Positions 51,391-60,044 of a DNA stretch of 64,000 nucleotides are shown one piece after another. The stretch covers positions 186,001 through 250,000 of the forward strand of contig CP124756.1 of NCBI GenBank assembly GCA_029972225.1. Direction: 5' to 3'. Position 1 is the stretch's first letter; each line of letters opens with the position of its first letter. A program made the translations under genes and the position numbers. The DNA comes from Candidatus Thiothrix putei (GTDB lineage Bacteria; Pseudomonadota; Gammaproteobacteria; Thiotrichales; Thiotrichaceae). The notes beneath the pieces are model-generated. The model had not been told where the DNA came from. It did not search any database and saw only the letters and a list, made by a program, of their open reading frames with translations.

Positions 51391-53194
51391 ATGCCTGCTG
51401 TTCCAGCATTTCCCAACGGGTAAAAGCCGTTTCCAAGTCGCTTTCCAGGCGCTGTAATTCATCCTGTCGCGCCGCAATTTGCACCGTGCCTTGCTGGTAA
51501 AAGTCAGGCTGGTTCATCAGTTCGTGGAGTGCGGCAATCGCCAGCTCCAGTTGTTCGATCTGGGCGGGTAATTGTTCGAGTTCGCGCTGGTCTTTGAAAC
51601 TGAGCTTTTTGGCTTTGGGAGCGGGTTTGGCGGCTACTGCGACTGGTTTTTCCGCTGATTTTTCAGTTTTTGCGGCAGGTTTATCTTTCTCAGACACGGG
51701 CTGCGGGCGTTGCAACAGCCAGTCGTCGTAACCACCTGCGTATTCGCCGATCGTACCGTTATCAAACACGATGGTGCGCGTGACCACCGAGTTGAGGAAA
51801 CTTCTGTCATGCGAAATCAGCAATAAAGTGCCTTGGTAGTCGATCAGCAATTCTTCCAGCAATTCGAGGGTTTCAGCATCGAGGTCGTTGGTCGGTTCGT
51901 CGAGTACCAGTAAATTGGAGGGTTGCGAGAATAAGCGAGCCAGCAATAAACGGTTGCGTTCGCCACCGGAGAGCACTTTCACCGGCTTTTGGATTTGCAG
52001 CGGGGTGAACAGGAAATCCTGCAAATAGCTGATGATATGGCGCTTTTGCCCGTTGATTTCCACAAAATCGGAACCGCTGGCGATGTTATCACGCAGATTT
52101 TTCTCACCATCAAATTGCGAACGGTGTTGGTCGAAATAGGCGACTTGTAAACGTGTGCCGAGCTTGACCGTCCCCGCCGTGGGTTGTAATTGCCCTAATA
52201 ACAGTTTGATCAGGGTGGTTTTGCCGACCCCGTTGGGGCCGATAATGCCGATCTTGTCGCCACGCAAGACGGTGGTGTTGAAGTCTTGAATCAATAGCTT
52301 GCCATCCCAGCCATAATCGAGGTGTTCGGCTTCGACCACGATTTTGCCGGAGTTGTCGCCTTGCCCGATTTGTGCGGTGACTTTGCCTTGCAGGTTACGG
52401 CGTTGTTTGAATTCTTCGCGCATGGCTTCGAGGCGGCGCACACGACCTTCGTTACGGGTGCGGCGGGCTTTGACACCTTGGCGTATCCACACTTCTTCGT
52501 CGGCTAAGCGCTTGTCGAACAGCGCGGCTTGCTGGGCTTCGGCATCGAGCGCGGCTTGTTTGTTTTCTTGGTATTTTTGGAAATTGCCCGGCCAACTGGT
52601 GAGTTTGCCCCGGTCAAGTTCAATAATGCGGGTGGCGAGCTTTTGCACGAAGGAACGGTCATGGCTGACAAACAGCAGGGTACTTTTGAAGCCCATCAGG
52701 AAGTTTTCCAACCATTCAATCGCGGGGATGTCGAGGTGGTTGGTTGGCTCGTCCAGCAATAGCAAATCGGGTTCGGCGACGAGGGCGCGAGCGAGTAAAG
52801 CGCGGCGTTTCCAGCCACCGGAAAGGCTGTCAAACAGGGTGTCGGGGTCAAGCTGGATGCGGGAAAGCACCGTGTCGACTTTCCACTGGATTTGCCACTC
52901 GTCTTCAGGCTGCACTTCACCTAGGCCTTCTGCCACAATGTCGAAAATGCGGGCAGAAAGATCGTGGGGTACGTCTTGTTGCAGGCGGGCAATTTTGAGT
53001 TCGGGCGGGTGAATCATTTCGCCATCATCCGGCAAAATATCGCGGCACAACAATTTCATCAGGGTGGATTTGCCCGTGCCGTTGCGCCCGACCAAACACA
53101 GGCGTTCACCCGGTTCTATGGTGAGGTCGATGCCGTCAAACAGGCGATTGTCGCCGTTTTCGAGGTGGATATTGCGTAAGTGAAGTAAAGCCAT
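51389..53194 (-). CDS. ABC-F family ATPase (Uup-like)
   Basis: ATG 53194 is the conserved start (MALLHLRNIHLENGDN); a longer frame to 53269 is not typical. The 601-residue protein has two ABC domains (GRNGTGKSTLMKLL...LLLDEPTNHLD and GPNGVGKTTLIKLL...LVLDEPTNDLD), an Ala/Lys/Pro-rich linker and a C-terminal coiled coil (LEQLPAQIEQLELAIAALHE), the Uup arrangement. ABC-F proteins act on ribosomes or branched DNA, not in transport. Confidence 0.9.
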   Translation of the reverse strand: MALLHLRNIHLENGDNRLFDGIDLTIEPGERLCLVGRNGTGKSTLMKLLCRDILPDDGEMIHPPELKIARLQQDVPHDLSARIFDIVAEGLGEVQPEDEWQIQWKVDTVLSRIQLDPDTLFDSLSGGWKRRALLARALVAEPDLLLLDEPTNHLDIPAIEWLENFLMGFKSTLLFVSHDRSFVQKLATRIIELDRGKLTSWPGNFQKYQENKQAALDAEAQQAALFDKRLADEEVWIRQGVKARRTRNEGRVRRLEAMREEFKQRRNLQGKVTAQIGQGDNSGKIVVEAEHLDYGWDGKLLIQDFNTTVLRGDKIGIIGPNGVGKTTLIKLLLGQLQPTAGTVKLGTRLQVAYFDQHRSQFDGEKNLRDNIASGSDFVEINGQKRHIISYLQDFLFTPLQIQKPVKVLSGGERNRLLLARLFSQPSNLLVLDEPTNDLDAETLELLEELLIDYQGTLLLISHDRSFLNSVVTRTIVFDNGTIGEYAGGYDDWLLQRPQPVSEKDKPAAKTEKSAEKPVAVAAKPAPKAKKLSFKDQRELEQLPAQIEQLELAIAALHELMNQPDFYQQGTVQIAARQDELQRLESDLETAFTRWEMLEQQA

Positions 53195-53269
53195 GAGTGC
53201 CAGCGCGGTGTTGAACAGGCGGGCAGTATAGCGCAGATGCGGGAAAAAGGGTTCTGTTACGCATGGCAC

Positions 53270-54526
53270 TCAGCCAAACATCTCCCAAAACGGCAAGGTT
53301 TCTATCCCGTCTGCGAAAGGCTCTGACTGATCGAAGGTAATCAATAACTTGCGAGTAACTGCCAGTTTCAGTTTGAGCAAACCTTGCCGTTCCCGCTCAC
53401 GGTTTTGCGGAGTCAGTTGGTAACACACCTGAATAGCAGTCAATTGCTCCTCTTTGCGGGCAATGAAATCACACTCGAAATCGCTGCTGATAAAGAACAA
53501 CTCATAGCCCTGTTTGACCAGTTCACTAAACACCAGATTTTCAAACAACGTGCCGTAATTGGCGGAAAAGCGGAATGCGGTTTGTGCCAGAAAACCGTTA
53601 TCAATGATGTAGCTTTTTTTCTTAGCCTTCAGTTGTTCCTTGGGCGAATAGGAATAGGGTTTGAGTTCAGTCAACACATAGCAATCTTCCAACACGCGGA
53701 TGTATTCCTTGATGGTGCTGTCATGTTGCCCCAAAGCACGACCCAGCGAGTTGTAGGAATACAGGTTAGCGGTATTGGAAATCAGAAAATGAGCAGCTTC
53801 ACGGAAACTTTTGGTATCGCGTATTTGGTTATTGGCAATGCAGTCCTTGAAGATCACGGTATCGTAGTAGTTCAGCAGAATGTCACGTTTCAGCCCTTCA
53901 TCCTGTTGCCCAAACACTTCGTAAAACGAACCGTATTCCATCATCTGCATCATCAATGCCAGAATCTTGGGCTTGTTTGCCAAGCGTGACAGATAATCGG
54001 TGTAACCTTGCGCCTGCAAAAGTTCGCTCAACGCGGGTGGATAAACAATGTCACGCACATAACGCCCACTCAATAAGGTCGCAAATTCGCCTTCCAGCAA
54101 GGAGGAGTTCGAGCCAGTGACGAAAGTTTTCTGCACTTGCTGGTTATCGTAGATGGCTTTGACGAACTTTTCCCAACGGGTGACGTTTTGTACTTCATCC
54201 AGAAACAAGTACACCACTTTATGCCCTGTGAGCGATTCGGATAAATCCAACAGGCTGTAAAGTTGCTTAGAATCCGTGTACAACTCAGCGAAATACGGGT
54301 CATCCAGATTCACATACAGGATGCTCCTCGCCTCTACGCCCTGTTCCACAAGGTGCTGGATCAACAGGCGGAACAGCGATGACTTGCCGCTGCGGCGGCT
54401 ACCTTGCAATACTTGCACCTGTTTGAGTGCCAACTTTTTGGTTAGAACGGGCAGCAACGCACGCGGGTATAAAGTGGGGAAACGTGCTTCCCAGTGAGGA
54501 TTGTGCGTCAGCAAGGCTCTTTTCAT
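53270..54526 (-). CDS. AAA_14/DUF4143 ATPase
   Basis: ATG 54526 gives 418 residues. The P-loop is VLQGSRRSGKSSLFRLLIQ, Walker B is VVYLFLDEVQNVTRWE, and FVTGSNSSLLEGEFATLLSG follows. The DUF4143 domain (LKAKKKSYIIDNGFL, FENLVFSELVKQGYEL, DFIARKEEQLTAIQVCY) has a restriction-nuclease-like ending. The family is widespread, mobile and of unknown function. Confidence 0.85.
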   Translation of the reverse strand: MKRALLTHNPHWEARFPTLYPRALLPVLTKKLALKQVQVLQGSRRSGKSSLFRLLIQHLVEQGVEARSILYVNLDDPYFAELYTDSKQLYSLLDLSESLTGHKVVYLFLDEVQNVTRWEKFVKAIYDNQQVQKTFVTGSNSSLLEGEFATLLSGRYVRDIVYPPALSELLQAQGYTDYLSRLANKPKILALMMQMMEYGSFYEVFGQQDEGLKRDILLNYYDTVIFKDCIANNQIRDTKSFREAAHFLISNTANLYSYNSLGRALGQHDSTIKEYIRVLEDCYVLTELKPYSYSPKEQLKAKKKSYIIDNGFLAQTAFRFSANYGTLFENLVFSELVKQGYELFFISSDFECDFIARKEEQLTAIQVCYQLTPQNRERERQGLLKLKLAVTRKLLITFDQSEPFADGIETLPFWEMFG

Positions 54527-54587
54527 AACGATTCTTGGCAATAAATGAGTATTTTAGAGATTATAGACTGTAAAAAAATTAATATTT

Positions 54588-55265
54588 TCACCTTGCCCCA
54601 AAAATGGCTGTGCCGATGCGCACAATAGTCGCCCCTTCGGCAATGGCGGCTTCCATGTCATCGGTCATCCCCATTGATAATGTATCGAGGCTGAAACCTT
54701 GTGAGACGAGATTTTCTTGCAAGGCACGTACTTGCGCAAATACGGCACATTGCTTAGTGAAGTCGTGTTCGGGGGCGGGAATCGCCATTAAGCCGCGTAA
54801 GCGAATACCGGGTAAGGTTGCTATTTGGGCGGCTAATTCGGGCAGGTCTTCCGGCGTTACGCCTGATTTGCTGGCTTCCCCGCTGATATTCACTTGCAGG
54901 CAGATATTGATGTCGGGCGCATCTGCTGGTTTTTGCTCACTCAAGCGCTTGGCGATTTTGACACTATCCACAGAATGTACCCAGCGGGCGGTTGCTGCAA
55001 TCAGGCGCGTTTTGTTGGATTGGATCGGGCCGATGAAATGCCACACGATGCCGCTATTAGCGAGTTCAGCCGCTTTTTCGACCATTTCTTGCACGTAATT
55101 TTCACCAAACTGCGTCTGGCCTGCGAGGATGGCTTCGCGAATACTCGCTGTGGGGTGTTTTTTGCTTACAGCGAGTAAGTGTACGCTGCCCGGTTCACGT
55201 CCGAAGCCTTGTTCAGCAGAACGGATGCGTTCGCCGATTGTCTGGATATTGTCACGGATTGTCAT
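54588..55265 (-). CDS. yggS: YggS-type pyridoxal phosphate homeostasis protein
   Basis: A 225-residue PLP-binding barrel: LLAVSKKHPTASIREAILAG holds the PLP lysine, FGENYVQEMVEKA, WHFIGPIQSNK and LSMGMTDDMEAAIAEGATIV are the family motifs. ATG 55265 starts the conserved protein; the longer frame adds an untypical end. Divergent from pilT, as in many gammaproteobacteria. Confidence 0.93.
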   Translation of the reverse strand: MTIRDNIQTIGERIRSAEQGFGREPGSVHLLAVSKKHPTASIREAILAGQTQFGENYVQEMVEKAAELANSGIVWHFIGPIQSNKTRLIAATARWVHSVDSVKIAKRLSEQKPADAPDINICLQVNISGEASKSGVTPEDLPELAAQIATLPGIRLRGLMAIPAPEHDFTKQCAVFAQVRALQENLVSQGFSLDTLSMGMTDDMEAAIAEGATIVRIGTAIFGAR

Positions 55266-55326
55266 GGTATGTGTTACTTTCCTCATTAATTACGGAACTA
55301 AACCTTCAACGCGAATAATAACAACA

Positions 55327-56361
55327 ATGGATATTACTCAACTGCTGGCATTCAGCGTCAAAAACAATGCATCCGACTTGCATTTATCGGGCGGGATGCC
55401 GCCTATGATCCGTGTCGATGGTGAAATGCGCAAGATTAACTTGCCGGTGCTCGACCATAAACAGGTACACGCGCTGGTGTACGACATCATGAATGACTAC
55501 CAGCGTAAAAATTACGAGGAACATTGGGAATGCGATTTTTCGTTTGAAATTCCGGGTGTTGCCCGTTTTCGTGTGAATGCCTTTAACCAAAATCGTGGGG
55601 CAGGTGCGGTGTTCCGTACCATTCCCAGCAAAGTATTAACCTTAGATCAGTTGGGTGCGCCGGGTATTTTTCGCAAGATTTCCGAAAATCCACGGGGGTT
55701 GGTGCTAGTGACAGGGCCTACGGGGTCGGGTAAATCCACCACCTTAGCGGCGATGATCGACTACAAAAATGACACCGATTACGGTCATATTCTCACCATC
55801 GAAGACCCCATCGAATTTGTCCACGAAAGTAAAAAAAGTCTTATCAACCAACGTGAAGTGCACCGTGATACCAAAGGTTTTGAAGCAGCTTTGCGTTCCG
55901 CCTTGCGTGAAGACCCGGACACCATTCTGGTGGGGGAAATGCGTGACTTGGAAACCATTCGTCTGGCACTGACGGCGGCGGAAACCGGGCATTTGGTGTT
56001 TGGCACCTTGCATACCACGTCTGCGCCCAAAACCATTGACCGTATTGTGGATGTGTTTCCTGCTGCCGAAAAAGAAATGGTGCGAGCCATGCTGTCTGAA
56101 TCGTTGCAAGCCGTTATTTCCCAAACGTTATTGAAGAAAAAAGGCGGCGGGCGTGTGGCTGCTCACGAAATTTTGATTGGCAACCGTGCGGTGCGCAACT
56201 TGATCCGCGAGAACAAGATTGCGCAGATGCGTTCCGCGATGCAGACCGGACAAAATGACGGAATGCAAACCCTTGATCAGTCACTGAAAAATTTGGTGAT
56301 GAAAGGGCTGGTCGAGCGTGAAGCTGCCCGCCGCAAAGCCGATAACCCCGATAGTATTTAA
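55327..56361 (+). CDS. pilT: Type IV pilus retraction ATPase PilT
   Basis: ATG 55327 gives 344 residues, the usual PilT length. Walker A is GPTGSGKSTTLAAMIDY; the Asp and His boxes are in LTIEDPIEFVHESKKSLINQ and LVFGTLHTTSAPKTIDRIVD, with Walker B ILVGEMRDLETIRLAL between. The C-terminal AIRNLIRE-like retraction motif is present as AVRNLIRENK. It drives pilus disassembly at the inner membrane, needed for twitching motility. Confidence 0.94.
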   Translation: MDITQLLAFSVKNNASDLHLSGGMPPMIRVDGEMRKINLPVLDHKQVHALVYDIMNDYQRKNYEEHWECDFSFEIPGVARFRVNAFNQNRGAGAVFRTIPSKVLTLDQLGAPGIFRKISENPRGLVLVTGPTGSGKSTTLAAMIDYKNDTDYGHILTIEDPIEFVHESKKSLINQREVHRDTKGFEAALRSALREDPDTILVGEMRDLETIRLALTAAETGHLVFGTLHTTSAPKTIDRIVDVFPAAEKEMVRAMLSESLQAVISQTLLKKKGGGRVAAHEILIGNRAVRNLIRENKIAQMRSAMQTGQNDGMQTLDQSLKNLVMKGLVEREAARRKADNPDSI

Positions 56362-56375
56362 GCAGAGGGTAAGAT

Positions 56376-57533
56376 ATGGATCGCGATGCTGCCATCAGCT
56401 ATGTGCATAAATTGTTGGCTACCATGTTGGATAAAAAGGCTTCCGACTTGTATATCACTGCCGAGGCCGCGCCTTCTGCCAAAATTGCTAACGAAATGCT
56501 ACCGTTAACCACGCAGGCACTTAATGAGCAAAACGCTAGGATGTTGGTGCGTGCCATTATGAATGACCGCCAGCTCAAGCAGTTTGAAGAGGATATGGAA
56601 TGTAACTTTTCCATCAGCCTGCCTGGCAAAGCGCGTTTCCGGGTCAATGCTTTCACGCAACGTGGGTGCGCAGGCATGGTATTGCGGCACATTCCTACCC
56701 ATATTCCGGGTTTGAAGGATTTGGGCTTGCCGCCAGTATTGCGTGAAATTGCCATGACCAAACGCGGTTTGGTGATTATGGTGGGGGCAACCGGTTCGGG
56801 TAAGTCCACCACGTTGGCCTCAATGGTGGATTACCGTAATACGAATTCCAAGGGGCATATCATTACCATCGAAGACCCTATCGAGTTTGTGCATCAGCAC
56901 AAGGGGTGTTTGATTACGCAGCGTGAAATTGGAGTGGATACCGCCAGTTACGAAATCGCCATGAAAAACACCTTGCGCCAAGCACCCGATGTCATTTTGC
57001 TGGGTGAAATTCGGGATCGTGAGTCGATGGATTATGCGATTGCTTACGCGGAAACCGGGCATTTGTGCTTGACTACCTTGCACGCCAACAGTTCTAACCA
57101 AGCGATTGACCGGATTATTAACTTTTTTCCCGAAGAACGCCGCAACCAGTTATTGATGGATTTATCGTTAAACCTGAAGGCGGTGGTGTCACAACGTTTG
57201 GTACGTAAAGCCAAGGGCGAGGGGCGTTTGGCAGCGGTGGAGGTGGTGATTAATACCCCATTAATGGCAGATTTGATCCTCAAAGGGGATGTGCCGGGGA
57301 TGAAAGTGCTTACCTCGAAATCGCGTGAACAGGGAATGCGCACGTTCGACCAAGCCTTGTTTGACCTGATTGAAGCGCGGCAAATCACCGTACAAGAAGC
57401 GTTGCGCCATGCAGATTCACAGAATGACTTGCGTCTACGCCTTAAATTGGAAAGCCGCTTTGCCCAGGATAATGACTTCTTTAAGGGTTTGGATGAGTTG
57501 GCGATTGAGCCGCTGGAGAATGCCACACGATGA
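56376..57533 (+). CDS. pilU: PilT-like ATPase PilU
   Basis: A 385-residue PilT paralogue: VGATGSGKSTTLASMVDYRN, IEDPIEFVHQHKGCLITQRE, LLGEIRDRESMDYAIAYAET and LTTLHANSSNQAIDRIINFF. Length and the KFxxL-type C-terminal extension fit PilU, which assists PilT in pilus retraction. It begins 14 bases after pilT and overlaps the next gene by four bases. Confidence 0.92.
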   Translation: MDRDAAISYVHKLLATMLDKKASDLYITAEAAPSAKIANEMLPLTTQALNEQNARMLVRAIMNDRQLKQFEEDMECNFSISLPGKARFRVNAFTQRGCAGMVLRHIPTHIPGLKDLGLPPVLREIAMTKRGLVIMVGATGSGKSTTLASMVDYRNTNSKGHIITIEDPIEFVHQHKGCLITQREIGVDTASYEIAMKNTLRQAPDVILLGEIRDRESMDYAIAYAETGHLCLTTLHANSSNQAIDRIINFFPEERRNQLLMDLSLNLKAVVSQRLVRKAKGEGRLAAVEVVINTPLMADLILKGDVPGMKVLTSKSREQGMRTFDQALFDLIEARQITVQEALRHADSQNDLRLRLKLESRFAQDNDFFKGLDELAIEPLENATR

Positions 57534-58660
57534 CCATTTTAAGTGAAGCTGAGATGCGCATCACGCCATTATTGAATGTGATGGTGAAACAAAGCGCGTC
57601 GGATTTGTATTTGACCACGGGGGCGCACGCCACGATTAAGGTGCGCGGGCAGCTCAAGCGCATTAGCCGGGAGTCGATGAAGCCGGGCAATATTCGCCAA
57701 TTAGCCGAAGAGATCCTGACGGCAACCGAAATTGAAGCTTTCTTTGCGGATCGTGAATTAAATAAGGGATTTTCGCTGAAAGGTATTGGGCGCTTTCGCA
57801 TGAATTTTTATTTTCAGCGAGGGGAAGTGTCGATGGTGATTCGCCATATTCGTTCCGACATTCGTTCGCCGGATGAGTTGAAATTGCCGGAAGTGCTGAA
57901 AAAACTGGTGATGCAAAAGGAGGGGATGTTGCTGTTCGTGGGGTCTACGGGATCGGGTAAATCCACGTCGATGGCATCTTTGATTCAGCACCGCAATGAG
58001 CATCACTGTGGGCATATTTTGACTATTGAAGATCCGATTGAATACACCTTCCGCCATGGCAAATCCATCATCGGGCAACGCGAAGTCGGTTTTGATACCT
58101 TGAGTTATGCCAATGCGATGCGTGAGGCAATGCGTGAAGCACCGGATATGATCATGGTGGGGGAGGTACGCGATACCGAAACGATGGATGCAGTATTGGG
58201 GTTTGCGGATACCGGACATTTGGTGTTATCGACTTTACATGCCACTAACGTAATTCAGGCATTGGAGCGGATGTTGTACCTGTTTCCCAGCGAAAATAAA
58301 AGTCGGGTGTTGATGGATTTATCCCTTAACTTGCGGGGTATTGTGGCGCAACGGCTGATTCCTGATGAGCAGGATGGCTTGCATCTGGCGGCAGAAGTAT
58401 TGGTCAATACGCCGTATGTGGCGGAACTGATTCGCACCGGGCAGTTTGGTGAACTGAAAGACATCATTACCAAGGGCACGGTGGATGGAATGCAGACCTT
58501 CGACCAAGCGCTCTACCAGCTTTATATCGGTAAACACATTAGCAAAGCGATTGCGCTGGAATATGCGAGTTCACGCAACGACCTTGAGTGGCAAATCAAT
58601 TTCGGGGCGGGTCAAGGTGATAGCCGCGAATCCCTCCATGAGTTACCGGAGATGGTTTAA
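57530..58660 (+). CDS. Third PilT/PilU-family ATPase
   Basis: A 376-residue further paralogue in the same operon. Walker A is VGSTGSGKSTSMASLIQHRN; IEDPIEYTFRHGKSIIGQRE, MVGEVRDTETMDAVLGFADT and LSTLHATNVIQALERMLYLF follow. It is closer to PilU than to PilT by eye. A third retraction-type ATPase in tandem is less common. All catalytic motifs are present, so it is not a decaying copy. It overlaps the bioD end on the opposite strand by four bases. Confidence 0.88.
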   Translation: MTILSEAEMRITPLLNVMVKQSASDLYLTTGAHATIKVRGQLKRISRESMKPGNIRQLAEEILTATEIEAFFADRELNKGFSLKGIGRFRMNFYFQRGEVSMVIRHIRSDIRSPDELKLPEVLKKLVMQKEGMLLFVGSTGSGKSTSMASLIQHRNEHHCGHILTIEDPIEYTFRHGKSIIGQREVGFDTLSYANAMREAMREAPDMIMVGEVRDTETMDAVLGFADTGHLVLSTLHATNVIQALERMLYLFPSENKSRVLMDLSLNLRGIVAQRLIPDEQDGLHLAAEVLVNTPYVAELIRTGQFGELKDIITKGTVDGMQTFDQALYQLYIGKHISKAIALEYASSRNDLEWQINFGAGQGDSRESLHELPEMV

Positions 58661-59268
58661 GCACATGGGAACTGCATGATTGGAATATCGAGGTATTGTT
58701 GCAAATCATGGCGGTTATCCATGCCTGCGATGGGTGTCTGCCGAGCATTGAGGATAATACCCGCAAGTCTGAGCGCTCGGTGTTGAATGGCTTCTGCTAT
58801 CAGTAAGACATGATTCATACAGCCTACACGGTCTTCTGCCACTAGGATAATCGGTAACCCCAGAATTTGGGCAAGGTCGGCATTTACCCCATCATGTGCA
58901 ATGGGTGAGTAGAAACCACCCGCGCCTTCCACATGCAGAAATTGGCGAGTTTCCCAACGTGTAGGGCAGGTTGCGGCAAGTTGTTGTAATCCTAAAGTTG
59001 TGCCTGCTTGTCTGGCTGCCCTTGGCGGGGCAAGGGCAGCGGCGAACCGGTAGGGACAAATTGTGTTATCCAGGGGCAATCCAGCCGCATCTGCTAATTG
59101 CCAAGCATCGGTTTGTTTTAGGTCTGATACCCAGCCTGATTCCACGGGCTTACGGGGGATCACTTCGCGCCCTAAAACACGCATGACCCGAATCAATTGA
59201 GTGCCAACCCAAGTTTTACCCACACCGGTATCGGTGCCTGTTATGAAAACACCATTGCTAGTACTCAT
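58657..59268 (-). CDS. bioD: Dethiobiotin synthetase BioD
   Basis: A 203-residue enzyme of biotin synthesis. The P-loop is FITGTDTGVGKTWVGTQLI, with KPVESGWVSDLKQTDAWQLA, YRFAAALAPPRAARQAG and the FLHVEGAGGFYSPIA motif that binds the substrate. ATG 59268 starts the conserved protein; the frame continues to 59316. Other bio genes are not in the window. Confidence 0.92.
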   Translation of the reverse strand: MSTSNGVFITGTDTGVGKTWVGTQLIRVMRVLGREVIPRKPVESGWVSDLKQTDAWQLADAAGLPLDNTICPYRFAAALAPPRAARQAGTTLGLQQLAATCPTRWETRQFLHVEGAGGFYSPIAHDGVNADLAQILGLPIILVAEDRVGCMNHVLLIAEAIQHRALRLAGIILNARQTPIAGMDNRHDLQQYLDIPIMQFPCA

Positions 59269-59473
59269 TCCGGAGTCATCCAGCCATTGAGCAAGTGCCG
59301 GGACAATCATTCCCATAGCGTTCCCTCTTCGTTAATAACGTATCCAAAAGGTATCATTTTATGGAATATATAATCTGATACTTACGTCTAGCAAAACAAG
59401 TTGATAAATTTACATTATCAGTTTGAACCATTTTGATTAAATAAGCGTCTTAAAGATTGATTGTTAATCATAT

Positions 59474-59487
59474 TTGATTTTGATCAA
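59474..59487. promoter_or_regulatory. FNR/ANR-type binding site
   Basis: A perfect TTGAT-N4-ATCAA palindrome in an AT-rich gap, 50 bases before the DUF1566 start. The distance would place FNR at the usual class II position for a promoter whose start lies at about 59522. No second site was noticed. Confidence 0.6.
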
Positions 59488-59523
59488 TAAATAAAACGAA
59501 TGACTTGCTTGGTAAATAACAAT

Positions 59524-60042
59524 ATGACAATGAAAAGACTCTCCCTCCTGTTGAGCGGTAGTTTGCTGCTCACTAGTGCTAATGTGGTCATGGCACAACA
59601 AAATTGCAACCCTAATATTCCATCTTCCACGCCAGTGCAGCGCTTCAACGATCAGGGTAATGGCACATTAATTGACGTTAGTACAGGCTTAATGTGGAAA
59701 AAATGTCTAGAAGGCCAAACCGGTGAACGCTGTACAGGACGTGCTGTACGTATGGAGTGGGATAAAGCCGCCAGTCTGGCGCAATTGAGCAGCAGTGACA
59801 AATTTGCAGGTTATTCTGGCTGGCGTTTACCCACATTGGATGAGTTAGGTACACTGGTGGATAAGCGTTGTATTGAGCCTGCGGCTAACCATGACATTTT
59901 TCCGAATATGCAGGCGGTTGGTTTATGGTCAGTCAATCAGTCCGATCCATTAGCATGGAGCATGGATTTCGCTAAAGGCCGCGCCTATGAAAATCTCAAA
60001 GGCGCGGGTATGTACATTCACTTGGTGCGTAATTTACGCTAA
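59524..60042 (+). CDS. Exported DUF1566 (Lcl C-terminal) domain protein
   Basis: A 172-residue protein with a signal peptide (LSLLLSGSLLLTSANVVMA). The DUF1566 domain is recognisable from DVSTGLMWKKCLEGQTGERC, YSGWRLPTLDELGTLVDKRC and GLWSVNQSDPLAWSMDFAKG. Four or more Cys suggest disulfides. The function is unknown; the domain is related to FGE/C-lectin-like folds. ATG 59530 is an alternative start. It may be induced at low oxygen through the FNR-type box. Confidence 0.78.
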   Translation: MTMKRLSLLLSGSLLLTSANVVMAQQNCNPNIPSSTPVQRFNDQGNGTLIDVSTGLMWKKCLEGQTGERCTGRAVRMEWDKAASLAQLSSSDKFAGYSGWRLPTLDELGTLVDKRCIEPAANHDIFPNMQAVGLWSVNQSDPLAWSMDFAKGRAYENLKGAGMYIHLVRNLR

Positions 60043-60044
60043 CG

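Noticed and set aside
53384..53989. A 201-codon plus-strand frame
   Set aside because: It is antisense to the DUF4143 ATPase, whose P-loop and Walker B are clear.
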